A stretch of 64,000 nucleotides of DNA from an uncultured Lachnospiraceae bacterium (GCA_903789615.1 CAIFEV010000002.1:186001-250000); one strand, 5' to 3'; shown: positions 1-8,275, numbered from the stretch's first letter. Translations and numbers: made by a program. Notes: a model not told the origin generated them from the sequence alone.

Positions 1-599
1 CGCTTCCAGGGCAGGGGACCATCTGCCAGGAAGGCGCCGGAGAGATTTGCCGCGCGCTCACCGGCCGTCAGCTCTTTCATCGGGCGGGTGGCGCGGGTGC
101 GGATGAGAGCTTCCGGCGCGCAGGGAATGCCGCTGACGCGCGCAAGAGACTGCGCCAACAGTTCGGATTGATTGTAACCGCGGCGGCGCTTTTTTGCCGC
201 GTACATCGGGACCGGAATGATAACCTCCGGCCGGTAAAAGCGGATGCGGCGGCCGGCGTATTTCCACATCAGATAGCCGAGCGGCGCCGCGTATTCGCGT
301 TTGTTCTTATATTTAAAGCGGTAGATGCACTGTCTGGCCGCCTCCGTGTACTGAAACACCGAGATCGTCTGAATGAATTCGTGACGCCTGCGGCGGCAGT
401 CCAGGCACAGACTCTCGCGCCCGTCCGGAAGCTGTTTTCCGCACACGGCGCAGCGCTCGCCGCTCACGGGGACTAGTTTCCTCTCACACTCCGGGTGAAG
501 GTACGCACGGGCCGGAGCCGGCTTTCCGCAAACCGGACAGACCGGCGGGAAGATGAGGTTCAGCGCGGCATCTTTTACCTGACCTGCCAGATCTCTCAT
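1..599 (-). CDS. comF: ComF family protein, 3' end cut by window edge
   Basis: Reading the minus strand from ATG at 599 gives 199 codons open to the window edge. The N-terminus carries paired zinc-ribbon cysteines (C21/C24, C38, C50/C53, C65/C68). A type-I phosphoribosyltransferase fold follows, with the family motif RRRGYNQSELLA. ComF proteins (ComFC in Bacillus) act in DNA uptake during transformation; their enzymatic role is not settled. The usual length is about 230 residues, so roughly 30 C-terminal residues, including the PRPP-binding loop, lie outside the window. The start overlaps the recD2 stop as ATGA, so the two genes are translationally coupled. Frame and motifs are directly visible; function is from family knowledge. 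Confidence 0.9.
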   Translation of the reverse strand, partial: MRDLAGQVKDAALNLIFPPVCPVCGKPAPARAYLHPECERKLVPVSGERCAVCGKQLPDGRESLCLDCRRRRHEFIQTISVFQYTEAARQCIYRFKYKNKREYAAPLGYLMWKYAGRRIRFYRPEVIIPVPMYAAKKRRRGYNQSELLAQSLARVSGIPCAPEALIRTRATRPMKELTAGERAANLSGAFLADGPLPWK

Positions 600-2866
600 A
601 AGCCTGCCACCTCCCGGATCTGCCCGGCAAGCGACGAGTAGCGGCGGGATGCCTGAAGGCTTCTTTCCATCTGTTCAAACACGTCCGCGTGCCCGACCAG
701 CACGACGCACTTCTTCGCGCGGGTCACGGCCGTGTAGAGAAGGTTTCGGTTCATGAGCATCGGCGGGCCCGGGAAGAGCGGCATGACGACCGCCTTGTAC
801 TCGGATCCCTGAGCCTTGTGAATCGTCATGGCATAGGCCAGATCCAGTTCCTCGAGCTCTTCAAACGGATATACCGCCTCGCGGCCGTCATCAAAAGCCA
901 CCGTCAACGTGTTGAAGACGTCGGAAAATGCGCGGATGACGCCCGTGTCGCCGTTGTATACGCCCACGCCCGTCTCATCCGCTGTGCCGGAGACGCTGCG
1001 GCGCGTCCACTCTTTTGTGTAGTTGTTCTTTGTCTGCATCACCTTGTCGCCGAGCCTGAAAGTCACGCTTCCGACTTTGCGCTCCGGCTTCTCCGGCGCC
1101 GCCGGGTTGATCATTTCCTGCATGATCCGGTTCAGCGTTTCAACGCCAAGCGCAGTCTTGCGGGACGGCGTGAGGATCTGGATGTCGGAAGCATTTCCAT
1201 TCACGTACTTTGGAAGTTTGTCGGTCACCAGCGTGTAGATGGCGCCGATGATCTGCTGCGGCGTGTCGCGCTTCAGGTACAGAAAATCCCGGCTGTGCGT
1301 GGTCAGTGTCACCGGCTCACCGTTGTTGATGCGGTGCGCGTTCATGACGATGTCGGACTCCGCGGCCTGCCGGAAGATCTTCGTGAGCTTCACGACCGGA
1401 AAAATGCCCGAGTCGATGATGTCGCGCAGCACGTTGCCGGGACCCACGCTCGGCAGCTGGTCCACGTCGCCCACCAGGATCAGCCGGGTGCCGGGCGAGA
1501 GTGCCGTCAGAAGCGAGCGCATCAGAAAAATGTCAACCATCGACGACTCATCGATGATGAGTACATCCGCATCCAGCGGATTGTCCCGATCCACGGCAAA
1601 TGTCACGTGCGACGCCCCCGCCGTGTCCTTTTCCTGGGCCGCCGGGCCGCCGGAAGCGCCCAGCAGCCGGTGAATCGTCTGCGCCGGCCGCCCCGTGGCC
1701 TCCGACATGCGGCGTGCCGCCCGGCCTGTCGGTGCTGCGAGCGCCACGTCCAGGTCCTGCCACTCAAAATACGAGATGATCGTCCGGATGATCGTGGTTT
1801 TACCGGTTCCCGGGCCGCCGGTGATGACGACGACCGGATTGGTCAGCGCCGTAAAGGCCGCGTCTTCCTGCGTTTCATCCGGCTCCACATTCAGTTTCTG
1901 CGTGATGCGCCGGATGCCGTTCCTGATCTCCGCCTCTTCACTCACGTCTTCGTGGAACTCGTTCAGAGCCGTCAGGTACCCGGCCGTCTCGGATTCCGCG
2001 CGGAAAAGCGCCGGAAGATATACGCGTACCTCCTGCCCCGTCCCGTCTTCGGACTTTTTAAGAATGATTTTTCCTTCTATGGAGAGTTCTTCGAGAGTAT
2101 TGTCAAAATCCGGCAGATCAAGCTGCAGAAGAGCCCCTGATCTGCGCTGAAGAACGTCTGCCGGGAGATATACATTCCCCTCTCCCGAAGCTGCCTGCAG
2201 TGTAAAAAGAATGCCGGCGCGGATGCGGAAATCCGACGTGAGCTCGACGCCTGTCTTGCGCGCGATTTCATCGGCTGTTCCAAACCCGATCCCGGCCACA
2301 TCCTCGGCGAGCCGGTACGGATTTTTCTGCAGGACGGCGAGCGTATCGTCGCCGTAGCGGCTATATACATCCGTCGCCAGCTTCATGCCGATGCCGTACT
2401 GGGTCAGCGCCATCATGACATCACGCATCTGCCGCTTCTCGACAACCTGCGCGCTGATCTTCATCGCGCCGTCATAGGAAATTCCCTTTACCTCCGCGAG
2501 ACGCTCCGGTTCCTCCTCGAGCACATGCAGCGTGTCCTGTCCGAATTTTTTCACGATGCGCGCGGCCATCTTCTCACCGATGCCCTTGATGGCCCCAGAC
2601 CCGAGATAGCGCCTGACCGACGTCAGGTCCTCCGGAATCTTCACCTGATACGCGCTGATCTTAAACTGCCGGTCGTAGACCGGATGTACTGTCCACTGTC
2701 CCGCCGCCTCGATGTACTCTCCCTCGTCCAGGTCAAACGTTTCGCCGACGCAGGTCACATCGCCGCTCTTCCGGTGCAGCGACAGCACCGTATATCCATT
2801 GTCGGAATTGCGGAAAATGATCTTTTCCACAAACCCTTCAATCGTAGTCTCCTGTTCTTCCTGCAA
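596..2866 (-). CDS. recD2: RecD2-type ATP-dependent DNA helicase (SF1)
   Basis: This 756-residue protein matches the RecD2 (RecD-like without RecBC) family, 5'-3' helicases of DNA repair. It has an N-terminal OB-like part (about 1-90), helix-hairpin-helix segments (about 90-200), a Walker A GGPGTGKTT near residue 350, a Walker B DESSMVD near 440, IFRQ, and the C-terminal UvrD-like motif TIHKAQGSEY near 682. The start is a TTG at 2866 preceded by AAGGGG seven bases upstream; no in-frame ATG fits better. It lies 23 bases after mreB and overlaps comF by four bases, suggesting an mreB-recD2-comF operon. Confidence 0.95.
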   Translation of the reverse strand: MQEEQETTIEGFVEKIIFRNSDNGYTVLSLHRKSGDVTCVGETFDLDEGEYIEAAGQWTVHPVYDRQFKISAYQVKIPEDLTSVRRYLGSGAIKGIGEKMAARIVKKFGQDTLHVLEEEPERLAEVKGISYDGAMKISAQVVEKRQMRDVMMALTQYGIGMKLATDVYSRYGDDTLAVLQKNPYRLAEDVAGIGFGTADEIARKTGVELTSDFRIRAGILFTLQAASGEGNVYLPADVLQRRSGALLQLDLPDFDNTLEELSIEGKIILKKSEDGTGQEVRVYLPALFRAESETAGYLTALNEFHEDVSEEAEIRNGIRRITQKLNVEPDETQEDAAFTALTNPVVVITGGPGTGKTTIIRTIISYFEWQDLDVALAAPTGRAARRMSEATGRPAQTIHRLLGASGGPAAQEKDTAGASHVTFAVDRDNPLDADVLIIDESSMVDIFLMRSLLTALSPGTRLILVGDVDQLPSVGPGNVLRDIIDSGIFPVVKLTKIFRQAAESDIVMNAHRINNGEPVTLTTHSRDFLYLKRDTPQQIIGAIYTLVTDKLPKYVNGNASDIQILTPSRKTALGVETLNRIMQEMINPAAPEKPERKVGSVTFRLGDKVMQTKNNYTKEWTRRSVSGTADETGVGVYNGDTGVIRAFSDVFNTLTVAFDDGREAVYPFEELEELDLAYAMTIHKAQGSEYKAVVMPLFPGPPMLMNRNLLYTAVTRAKKCVVLVGHADVFEQMERSLQASRRYSSLAGQIREVAGL

Positions 2867-2889
2867 CTTTCGCCCCTTCAGACTTTTCT

Positions 2890-3885
2890 TCAGGCGTTGC
2901 CGTTATCCCCCGCCAGGAACTCCAGAAACTTTCCGGTCCCGACGGCCACGCACTTCATCGGATCCTGGGCGACCATCGTGTGGATGCCCGTTCCCGACTC
3001 GATCAGCTGATCCAGTCCCTGCAGAAGACTTCCACCTCCGGTCATCACGATGCCGCGGTCCGCGATGTCGCTCGCAAGTTCCGGCGGCGTCTTCTCGAGG
3101 ACGCTGTGAACAGCTTCCACGATCTGACTGGTGGCGTCGCGCAGCGCTTCTTCGGTCTCTTCCGAGGAGACGACCACATTTTTCGGGAGTCCGGTGACAA
3201 GATTTCGCCCCTTGACTTCCATCTTCTTGACTTCCGGGAGCGGATAGGCGCAGCCGACCCGGATCTTGATCTCCTCGGCTGTCTGATCGCCGATGAGCAG
3301 ATTATGCTGCTTGCGCATGTAGCGAACGAGCGCCTCGTCGAAGTCATTGCCGGCGATCTTGATAGATGTTGACACGACCGTGCCGCCAAGCGAGATCACG
3401 GCGATATCACTCGTTCCGCCGCCGATGTCGACGATCATGTTGCCGCAGGGCCGGTTGATGTCGATGCCGGCGCCGATAGCCGCCGCCAGCGGCTCCTCGA
3501 TGATCGCCACCTCTCTGGCGCCCGCCGCCATGGCCGCCTCCTCGACCGCCATGCGCTCCACTTCCGTCGCGCCTGACGGCACACAGACCGAAATCCGCGG
3601 CTTCTTGAGCAGTCTTCTGCCCACAGCCTTCTGGATGAAATATTTCAGCATCTTCTCCGTGACGCGGTAGTCCGAGATTACGCCCTCCTTGAGCGGGCGC
3701 ACCGCCACGATATTCTCCGGCGTTCTCCCGATCATCAGCCGGGCCTCTTCTCCGATGGCACGGATCTTCCCGGAGTCCCTGTCGAATGCCACAACAGACG
3801 GCTCCTTCAGCACGACCCCTTTCCCCCTGACAAATACAAGAATACTCGCAGTTCCAAGGTCGATGCCTATATCAGTAGTCAACAT
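2890..3885 (-). CDS. mreB: Rod-shape-determining actin homologue MreB/Mbl
   Basis: The 331-residue product is a bacterial actin: phosphate-1 motif DIGIDLGTAS at residues 5-14, phosphate-2 motif DIGGGTSDIAV in mid-protein and adenosine motif GGGSLLQG near the C-terminus. MreB filaments under the membrane guide lateral cell-wall synthesis. The length is normal for MreB or Mbl; paralogue identity (MreB versus Mbl) cannot be settled here because mreC/mreD are not adjacent. A GAGGAG ribosome binding site precedes the ATG, and a TATAAT box lies about 40 bases upstream. It is the first gene of an apparent operon with recD2 and comF. Confidence 0.95.
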   Translation of the reverse strand: MLTTDIGIDLGTASILVFVRGKGVVLKEPSVVAFDRDSGKIRAIGEEARLMIGRTPENIVAVRPLKEGVISDYRVTEKMLKYFIQKAVGRRLLKKPRISVCVPSGATEVERMAVEEAAMAAGAREVAIIEEPLAAAIGAGIDINRPCGNMIVDIGGGTSDIAVISLGGTVVSTSIKIAGNDFDEALVRYMRKQHNLLIGDQTAEEIKIRVGCAYPLPEVKKMEVKGRNLVTGLPKNVVVSSEETEEALRDATSQIVEAVHSVLEKTPPELASDIADRGIVMTGGGSLLQGLDQLIESGTGIHTMVAQDPMKCVAVGTGKFLEFLAGDNGNA

Positions 3886-3924
3886 TTCTGTCTCCTCGTA
3901 ATTTTGCGCTCAAGATACAAATTT

Positions 3925-3930
3925 ATTATA
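3925..3930 (-). promoter_or_regulatory. Candidate -10 box for mreB operon
   Basis: The minus strand reads TATAAT here, about 40 bases before the mreB start. No good -35 hexamer is visible 16-18 bases upstream, so this is a weak assignment. The rest of 3886-4056 shows nothing else recognisable. Confidence 0.35.
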
Positions 3931-4056
3931 AACACGTCCGGAAGGAAAATCCACCGGAAGAGAAGACAGTTTGGCTGATTGGCATTTGTCAGGAGGGAAG
4001 TTTGCTTTGGGCCGCCGGTCAGCGGTTATAGTTAGTTGCTTTAACCCCATGCGCCT

Positions 4057-4342
4057 TCAGCGGAAATGAAAATCGAGCCCGTTGCAGCTGTACTTTTGTC
4101 TCTCATTTTTCGGGGCCTGCAACGAAAATAAGATGTGTGTTCCGTTTCCGTTGCACTTTTGGTCCCATTTTCCGGGAGCCTGCAACGGAAATGAGATATG
4201 TGTTCCGTTTCCGTTGCATTTTTGCCCGAAATCGGGCTGACTGCGCAACGAAAAAAGGTCAGAATGTTTTTTTCGTTGCACTTCCTGTCAAAATCAGTCA
4301 AAAAGCGCAACGGAAATCAAGGGTGGGGTGGATTTCCGTTGC
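4057..4342. repeat. Tandem hairpin array A (62-63 bp units, GCAACGGAAA arms)
   Basis: Five units start at about 4057, 4119, 4182, 4245 and 4307 (spacing 62, 63, 63, 62). Units 2-5 are inverted repeats of 35-36 bases with left arm GCAACGGAAA or a variant and right arm TTTCCGTTGC, separated from the next unit by about 27 bases. Unit 4 has GCAACGAAAA paired with TTTTCGTTGC, so both arms changed together. Unit 1 is degenerate and carries CAGCGGAAA on its left side. Spacers contain their own small inverted repeats, for example GCCCGA/TCGGGC at about 4224-4237. The array lies in the 656-base gap between metK (downstream end) and mreB (upstream end). Confidence 0.9.
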
Positions 4343-4383
4343 AGAGCAGAGTCAGCGATGGTGAAAAGTGCAGCGGGTTCAGT

Positions 4384-4403
4384 CAAAAAATCCCCGTCCG
4401 GGG
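4384..4403 (-). terminator. Possible weak terminator downstream of metK
   Basis: Reading the minus strand, a short CCCC/GGGG stem (4392-4403) is followed by TTTTTT. The stem is only about four pairs, so the call is tentative. Confidence 0.35.
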
Positions 4404-4541
4404 CGCCGCAGTAAACCGCAGGCACCCCCGGGCAGGGAAAAATTTGTCAGACTGCCGGAAGTTCACGTCCCGGCCTTCCGGCCGGTCCGCAGCTTCCGCA
4501 CTTTCCGTCTTCTATTGTAGGTTTATCGTATGGTTTTCGAA

Positions 4542-5747
4542 TTACAGATATTTTCTGAGGTCCTTGACCTTGTCGAGTCTCTCCCACGGAAGATCTACAT
4601 CGGTGCGGCCGAAGTGACCGTACGCGGCGGTTGCCTTGTAGATCGGACGGCGCAGGTCGAGCATCTTGATGATGCCGGCCGGGCGCAGGTCGAAGTTCTC
4701 GCGCACGATCTCAGTCAGCTTCTCATCGGAGAGCTTGCCGGTGCCGCTTGTGTTGATGGAGATGGAGGTCGGCTCCGCTACGCCGATTGCGTAGGAAAGC
4801 TGGATCTCGCACTGATCCGCCAGGCCTGCCGCGACGATGTTCTTGGCAACATAGCGGGCAGCGTAAGCAGCCGAGCGGTCAACCTTCGTGCAGTCCTTGC
4901 CGGAGAACGCGCCGCCGCCGTGACGGGCATAGCCGCCGTAGGTGTCGACGATGATCTTGCGGCCGGTGAGACCTGCGTCGCCGTGCGGGCCGCCGATTAC
5001 GAAACGGCCGGTCGGATTTACATAAAACTTGGTCTTGTCGTCGATCAGCTCCTTCGGAAGGATAGGATCAAATACATACTTGCGGATATCCTTGTGAATC
5101 TGCTCCTGGGATACATCCGGATCATGCTGTGTGGAAATGACAACAGCCTCAAGGCGGCTCGGCTTTCCGTTCTCATCGTACTCGACAGAAACCTGGGACT
5201 TGCCGTCCGGACGGAGGTAGCTGAGGGTACCGTCCTTGCGGACTTTGGTCAGCTGGCGGCAGAGCTTGTGTGCCAGGCTGATCGGATACGGCATATACTC
5301 CGGCGTCTCGTTGGTCGCAAAGCCGAACATCATGCCCTGGTCACCGGCGCCGATCTGGCCGATCTCTTCGTCGGTCATGTTCTTCTCGAGAGCACGCAGA
5401 TCTGCCTTTGTCTCCAGGGAATTGTCAACGCCCATGGCGATATCCGGGGACTGCTGGTCGATAGCAACAAATACCGCGCAGGTATTTCCGTCAAAGCCGA
5501 TCTCCGAGTTCGTATAGCCGATCTCGTTGATCGTCTGGCGGGCGATCGCCTGATAGTCAACCTTTGCCTTGGTCGTAATCTCGCCTGTGATCAGGACGAA
5601 ACCGGTGCAGGCAGCTGTCTCGCATGCGACACGGCTCATCGGATCCTGTGCCATGCAGGCGTCCAGAATCGCGTCGGAAATCGCGTCGCAGACCTTGTCC
5701 GGATGTCCTTCTGTCACGGACTCGGATGTGAACAGTCTTTTCTCCAT
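4542..5747 (-). CDS. metK: S-adenosylmethionine synthetase
   Basis: This 401-residue enzyme makes S-adenosylmethionine from methionine and ATP. Signature segments are visible: [18 protein letters not shown] near the N-terminus, [15 protein letters not shown] (ATP-binding hexapeptide region), and GGGAFSGKD with [12 protein letters not shown] in the last third. Length and start agree with the family; an AAGGAG-like site precedes the ATG. It is transcribed alone behind a SAM-I riboswitch (5853-5980) and intrinsic terminator (5796-5832), so its own product should switch it off. Confidence 0.98.
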   Translation of the reverse strand: MEKRLFTSESVTEGHPDKVCDAISDAILDACMAQDPMSRVACETAACTGFVLITGEITTKAKVDYQAIARQTINEIGYTNSEIGFDGNTCAVFVAIDQQSPDIAMGVDNSLETKADLRALEKNMTDEEIGQIGAGDQGMMFGFATNETPEYMPYPISLAHKLCRQLTKVRKDGTLSYLRPDGKSQVSVEYDENGKPSRLEAVVISTQHDPDVSQEQIHKDIRKYVFDPILPKELIDDKTKFYVNPTGRFVIGGPHGDAGLTGRKIIVDTYGGYARHGGGAFSGKDCTKVDRSAAYAARYVAKNIVAAGLADQCEIQLSYAIGVAEPTSISINTSGTGKLSDEKLTEIVRENFDLRPAGIIKMLDLRRPIYKATAAYGHFGRTDVDLPWERLDKVKDLRKYL

Positions 5748-5795
5748 TTGTCTTCTCCTTCTACTCCAATCGATCTTGTCCGCATTTTAAGGATA

Positions 5796-5832
5796 GAAAA
5801 AGGTCCTTCCGGATTGACAGCCAGAAAGGACC
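5796..5832 (-). terminator. Riboswitch-controlled intrinsic terminator of metK leader
   Basis: On the minus strand GGTCCTTTCTGG pairs with CCGGAAGGACC around an eight-base loop and is followed by TTTTTC. The 5' arm (GTCCT, plus-strand complement around 5825-5831) can instead pair with AGGAC at 5850-5854, next to the 3' side of aptamer helix P1. This gives a mutually exclusive antiterminator, as expected for a transcriptional OFF switch. Confidence 0.9.
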
Positions 5833-5852
5833 CAAATCAGTCGATTTGCGTC

Positions 5853-5980
5853 CTCTTATTGCTCGAACCATCTCAGGAAACGGTTGTTCGCTCAGGTTTG
5901 GCACCTTCGCGTCCTGCAGTTGCTGGCGCGGGTTGCCGGGCTTCACAGATCCTATGTATCTCCACCACTCGAAATAAGGG
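5853..5980 (-). promoter_or_regulatory. SAM-I (S-box) riboswitch aptamer upstream of metK
   Basis: The minus strand shows the S-box core: a GGTGGAG block, then GTGAAGCCCGGCAACC and later GGTGCCAAACC. It is closed by helix P1 formed by CTTATT (5978-5973) and AATAAG (5860-5855). Downstream lies an intrinsic terminator, then the metK ribosome binding site. SAM-I aptamers bind S-adenosylmethionine, and metK is a classic target, so sequence, architecture and neighbour all agree. Confidence 0.95.
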
Positions 5981-6009
5981 ACAAAACCTCTATTGAATTT
6001 ACGTCTGGA

Positions 6010-6039
6010 ATCATACTGCGGCAGGGCTCACCCCGTCAA
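6010..6039 (-). promoter_or_regulatory. Promoter of the metK leader
   Basis: The minus strand reads TTGACG (6039-6034), an 18-base spacer and TATGAT (6015-6010), near-consensus for the housekeeping sigma factor. Predicted transcription start is near 6003, about 25 bases before the aptamer. Confidence 0.75.
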
Positions 6040-6135
6040 GAGCTGCGAGGGATACGTTTTTCCCAGTTTGTGAGTAATACGTCCGGTGCCGAAGCGGGCG
6101 AACGGGCCAGACTGCTGCAGAGGCCGCAGCGGGAT

Positions 6136-6963
6136 TCACCGTATATCAAAATACGTCTCGCCTTCTTTCACCGGGCAGTCGTACCGGGCCACATGGCGGA
6201 TTGCGAAGCGGGGCACTTCCTGCATCTTCCTGACAAAGTCTTCCACCTGGCCGGGCGCGCCCTGGACCTCCGCCTCAGTTCTGTCCGGCTGCGGGCAGTT
6301 TCTGACCCAGCCGGTGAGTCCCATTTTTCTTGCCGTATCAAAGGCTGTCACGCGGAAACCGACATGCTGCACGCGGCCCGTGAAGGTCAGATGCACGCGG
6401 ACCGGGACGGAATGCTCTCTTTCCTTCTCTGCCACCAGCAGGCCGTTATCTGCCGTTTCTGCGGCTGCCGGCGGGGCCAGTTCCTTCTTCCAGGCCGCCA
6501 GGAGCTCCGGGAAGCGGACTGCGGCGTTGGCAGGGCTCGTGGACGGAAGGCAGACCGCCTTTATCCCGGTCCGGCTTTCGCTAAATTTCCGGTAATACCG
6601 GTCCGCAAGCTTCCCGTTGGTTACAATTTTTCTAACCTGTGTTTTTTGCAGCAGCGCCGGAATGTCCGAGGCAACAGCGCCGCGGATGCTCGCATCTGAG
6701 CTGCCGCGGATCTCGCAGGCCTCGATGGCGTCCCAGAGCGCAACGCGGTTGCGGATGAGCAGTGCCTCCTTTTCCTCCCGGCTGACCGGCAGCTTTTCAC
6801 GAAAGATGTCCGCAAGAAGCGGCCAGAAGCGGTTCTGCGGGTGGCCGTAGTAAAATCCCGCCTCACGGGACTTTACGGAAGGGAAGGAACCCAGGATCAG
6901 GATTTCGGAATCCGGCCTGAAGAACGGAGGGAATTCATGTGTGTGATATTCTGACTCAGCCAT
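6136..6963 (-). CDS. Hypoxanthine-type DNA glycosylase fused to acylphosphatase
   Basis: Two unrelated domains share one 275-residue chain. Residues 1-165 resemble the uracil-DNA-glycosylase superfamily, closest to DNA-deoxyinosine (hypoxanthine) glycosylases: GSFPSVKS at 25-32, then FYYGHPQNRFWPLL, and LPSTSPANA in the second active-site motif. Residues from about 186 form an acylphosphatase domain, with GRVQHVGFR (usually GRVQGVGFR, carrying the catalytic arginine) and GWVRN with the catalytic asparagine. The first domain would excise damaged bases; the second hydrolyses acyl phosphates. Its ATG overlaps the end of the upstream lipoprotein gene by eight bases, so the two are coupled. Frame is continuous and no stop lies between the domains. 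Confidence 0.85.
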   Translation of the reverse strand: MAESEYHTHEFPPFFRPDSEILILGSFPSVKSREAGFYYGHPQNRFWPLLADIFREKLPVSREEKEALLIRNRVALWDAIEACEIRGSSDASIRGAVASDIPALLQKTQVRKIVTNGKLADRYYRKFSESRTGIKAVCLPSTSPANAAVRFPELLAAWKKELAPPAAAETADNGLLVAEKEREHSVPVRVHLTFTGRVQHVGFRVTAFDTARKMGLTGWVRNCPQPDRTEAEVQGAPGQVEDFVRKMQEVPRFAIRHVARYDCPVKEGETYFDIR

Positions 6964-8209
6964 TTGTCGTCGTCTCGACCGCAGCCGCGTTCACGATTTC
7001 TTCGACCTTGCCGTACAGGTATTCATAGCCGACTTCGCAGTTCATCTCCCTGCCCAGAGAGTTGATGATCGTGTCATATCCGTCGTAGCCGTAGTAGGAG
7101 GCCAGACTGTCGCCCAGGTCATTGATTTCCTCTTCGGTCACGTGGATGTCCTCGGCATCCGCAATCTCGGTCACAAGCATCTTGGTCGTCAGATAATTCT
7201 TCGCATACGTGCCGGCGTAGTCGGTGAAGGCGGCTTCATCTTCCATGCCGTACATGCCCTGCAGATAAGCGTCAAAGCTGGTGTAGCCGCTCGAAGCGCC
7301 GTAATTCTGATACTGCGTCCTGACGTTGTTCACCATTGTGTTGGTGAGGGATGTCAGCTCCTTCTGCGGATAGCTGTCTATCGTGACGCCATCGGCAATC
7401 GTCGCCAGAATATCCTTGAACTTGGTGCTGTCGTTGGATGCGACTTTCTGCGAGACAAGTTCTTCCTTCACCGCCTGGCGGAACTGGTCAGCCGTGGTTT
7501 CCTGTGTGTAGTTGTAGTTGGCGGCGTTCTTCTGCACCCACTCGTCAGTGAGTTCCGGGACGTCCTTGCGGGTGATGCTTTTGATCGTCACGCGGAAGAT
7601 GACCGATTTGCCCGCCAGGTCGCTTGAGGAGTAGTCGTCCGGGAACGTGCAGGGGATATCGGTCTGCACATTGGCCTTGAGGCCGACGAGCCCTGTGTCA
7701 AGGTCCGAGATGAACTTTCCGGAGCCGATGGTGTAGGTCTGGTCGGTGGCCGTGCCGCCGTCAAATGCCACGCCGTCAAGCAGCCCCTGATAGTCCAGCG
7801 TGATGGTATCGCCGCTCTGTGTCACGCCGTCCGCGGTCACATCCACAGACCCGGCCGAATCCGAGAGCATCGACTGGATGGTCTCCTCCACGGTATCTTC
7901 GCTCACGTCTTCCGAGGAGCGGTCCACCGTCACGGCGATGCCCTTGTACTCCGGAAGCGTGAGATATTTCTTGTAGACAGCCGCCGTCATCTGGTAGAAA
8001 CTGTCGTACTCTGAGGCCTCCAGCTCCCGGTTTGACGTGTCTGTGTCCGCCGTGACTGCGTCCGGTGCCACGATCGGCTCTGCCGCCGCCGCACTCGTCG
8101 TGGCCGTGGCAGCCGCCGTCGTCTCCGTATTCGAACTGTTTCCGCAGGCTGCAAGCGGCGCGGCAAGAATCAGAGCGGCAGCCGCCGCCAGAATGCTTTT
8201 CTTTCTCAT
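6956..8209 (-). CDS. Trigger-factor-like FKBP peptidyl-prolyl isomerase lipoprotein
   Basis: From ATG at 8209 the product is 417 residues with a lipoprotein signal (MRKKSILAAAAALIL, then lipobox LAAC). A Ser/Thr/Ala-rich linker follows, then an FKBP-type prolyl isomerase domain (GDTITLDYQGLLDGVAFDGG, IGSGKFISDLDTGLVGLK). A helical C-terminal half resembles the chaperone part of trigger factor. It probably folds exported proteins at the outer face of the membrane. An in-frame ATG at 8230 exists, but AGGAAGG sits better for 8209. It is divergent from apbE and overlaps the DNA glycosylase gene downstream. Confidence 0.85.
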   Translation of the reverse strand: MRKKSILAAAAALILAAPLAACGNSSNTETTAAATATTSAAAAEPIVAPDAVTADTDTSNRELEASEYDSFYQMTAAVYKKYLTLPEYKGIAVTVDRSSEDVSEDTVEETIQSMLSDSAGSVDVTADGVTQSGDTITLDYQGLLDGVAFDGGTATDQTYTIGSGKFISDLDTGLVGLKANVQTDIPCTFPDDYSSSDLAGKSVIFRVTIKSITRKDVPELTDEWVQKNAANYNYTQETTADQFRQAVKEELVSQKVASNDSTKFKDILATIADGVTIDSYPQKELTSLTNTMVNNVRTQYQNYGASSGYTSFDAYLQGMYGMEDEAAFTDYAGTYAKNYLTTKMLVTEIADAEDIHVTEEEINDLGDSLASYYGYDGYDTIINSLGREMNCEVGYEYLYGKVEEIVNAAAVETTTNG

Positions 8210-8245
8210 CTGATGAAAATCCTTCCTCATTCATTGGTCATTTCG

Positions 8246-8275
8246 TTGATTATAGCACAGGCCGCGGCTTATACT
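8246..8275. promoter_or_regulatory. Overlapping divergent promoters between FKBP lipoprotein and apbE
   Basis: Plus strand: TTGATT (8246-8251), 18-base spacer, TATACT (8270-8275), serving apbE. Minus strand: TGCTATAAT, an extended -10 with TATAAT at 8254-8249, serving the lipoprotein gene. The two promoters occupy the same 30 bases, so the transcription units may compete. Confidence 0.55.

Noticed and set aside
4041-4310. Minus-strand readings over array A with repeated ATETEHxSxFRC-like blocks.
   Set aside because: Same cause: 63 bp units translated in one frame. The 62 bp steps shift frame and the conserved feature is the inverted repeat, not codons.
4057-4342. CRISPR array.
   Set aside because: Repeats are inverted pairs within each unit, the intervening sequences are palindromic or degenerate, and no cas genes are in the window.
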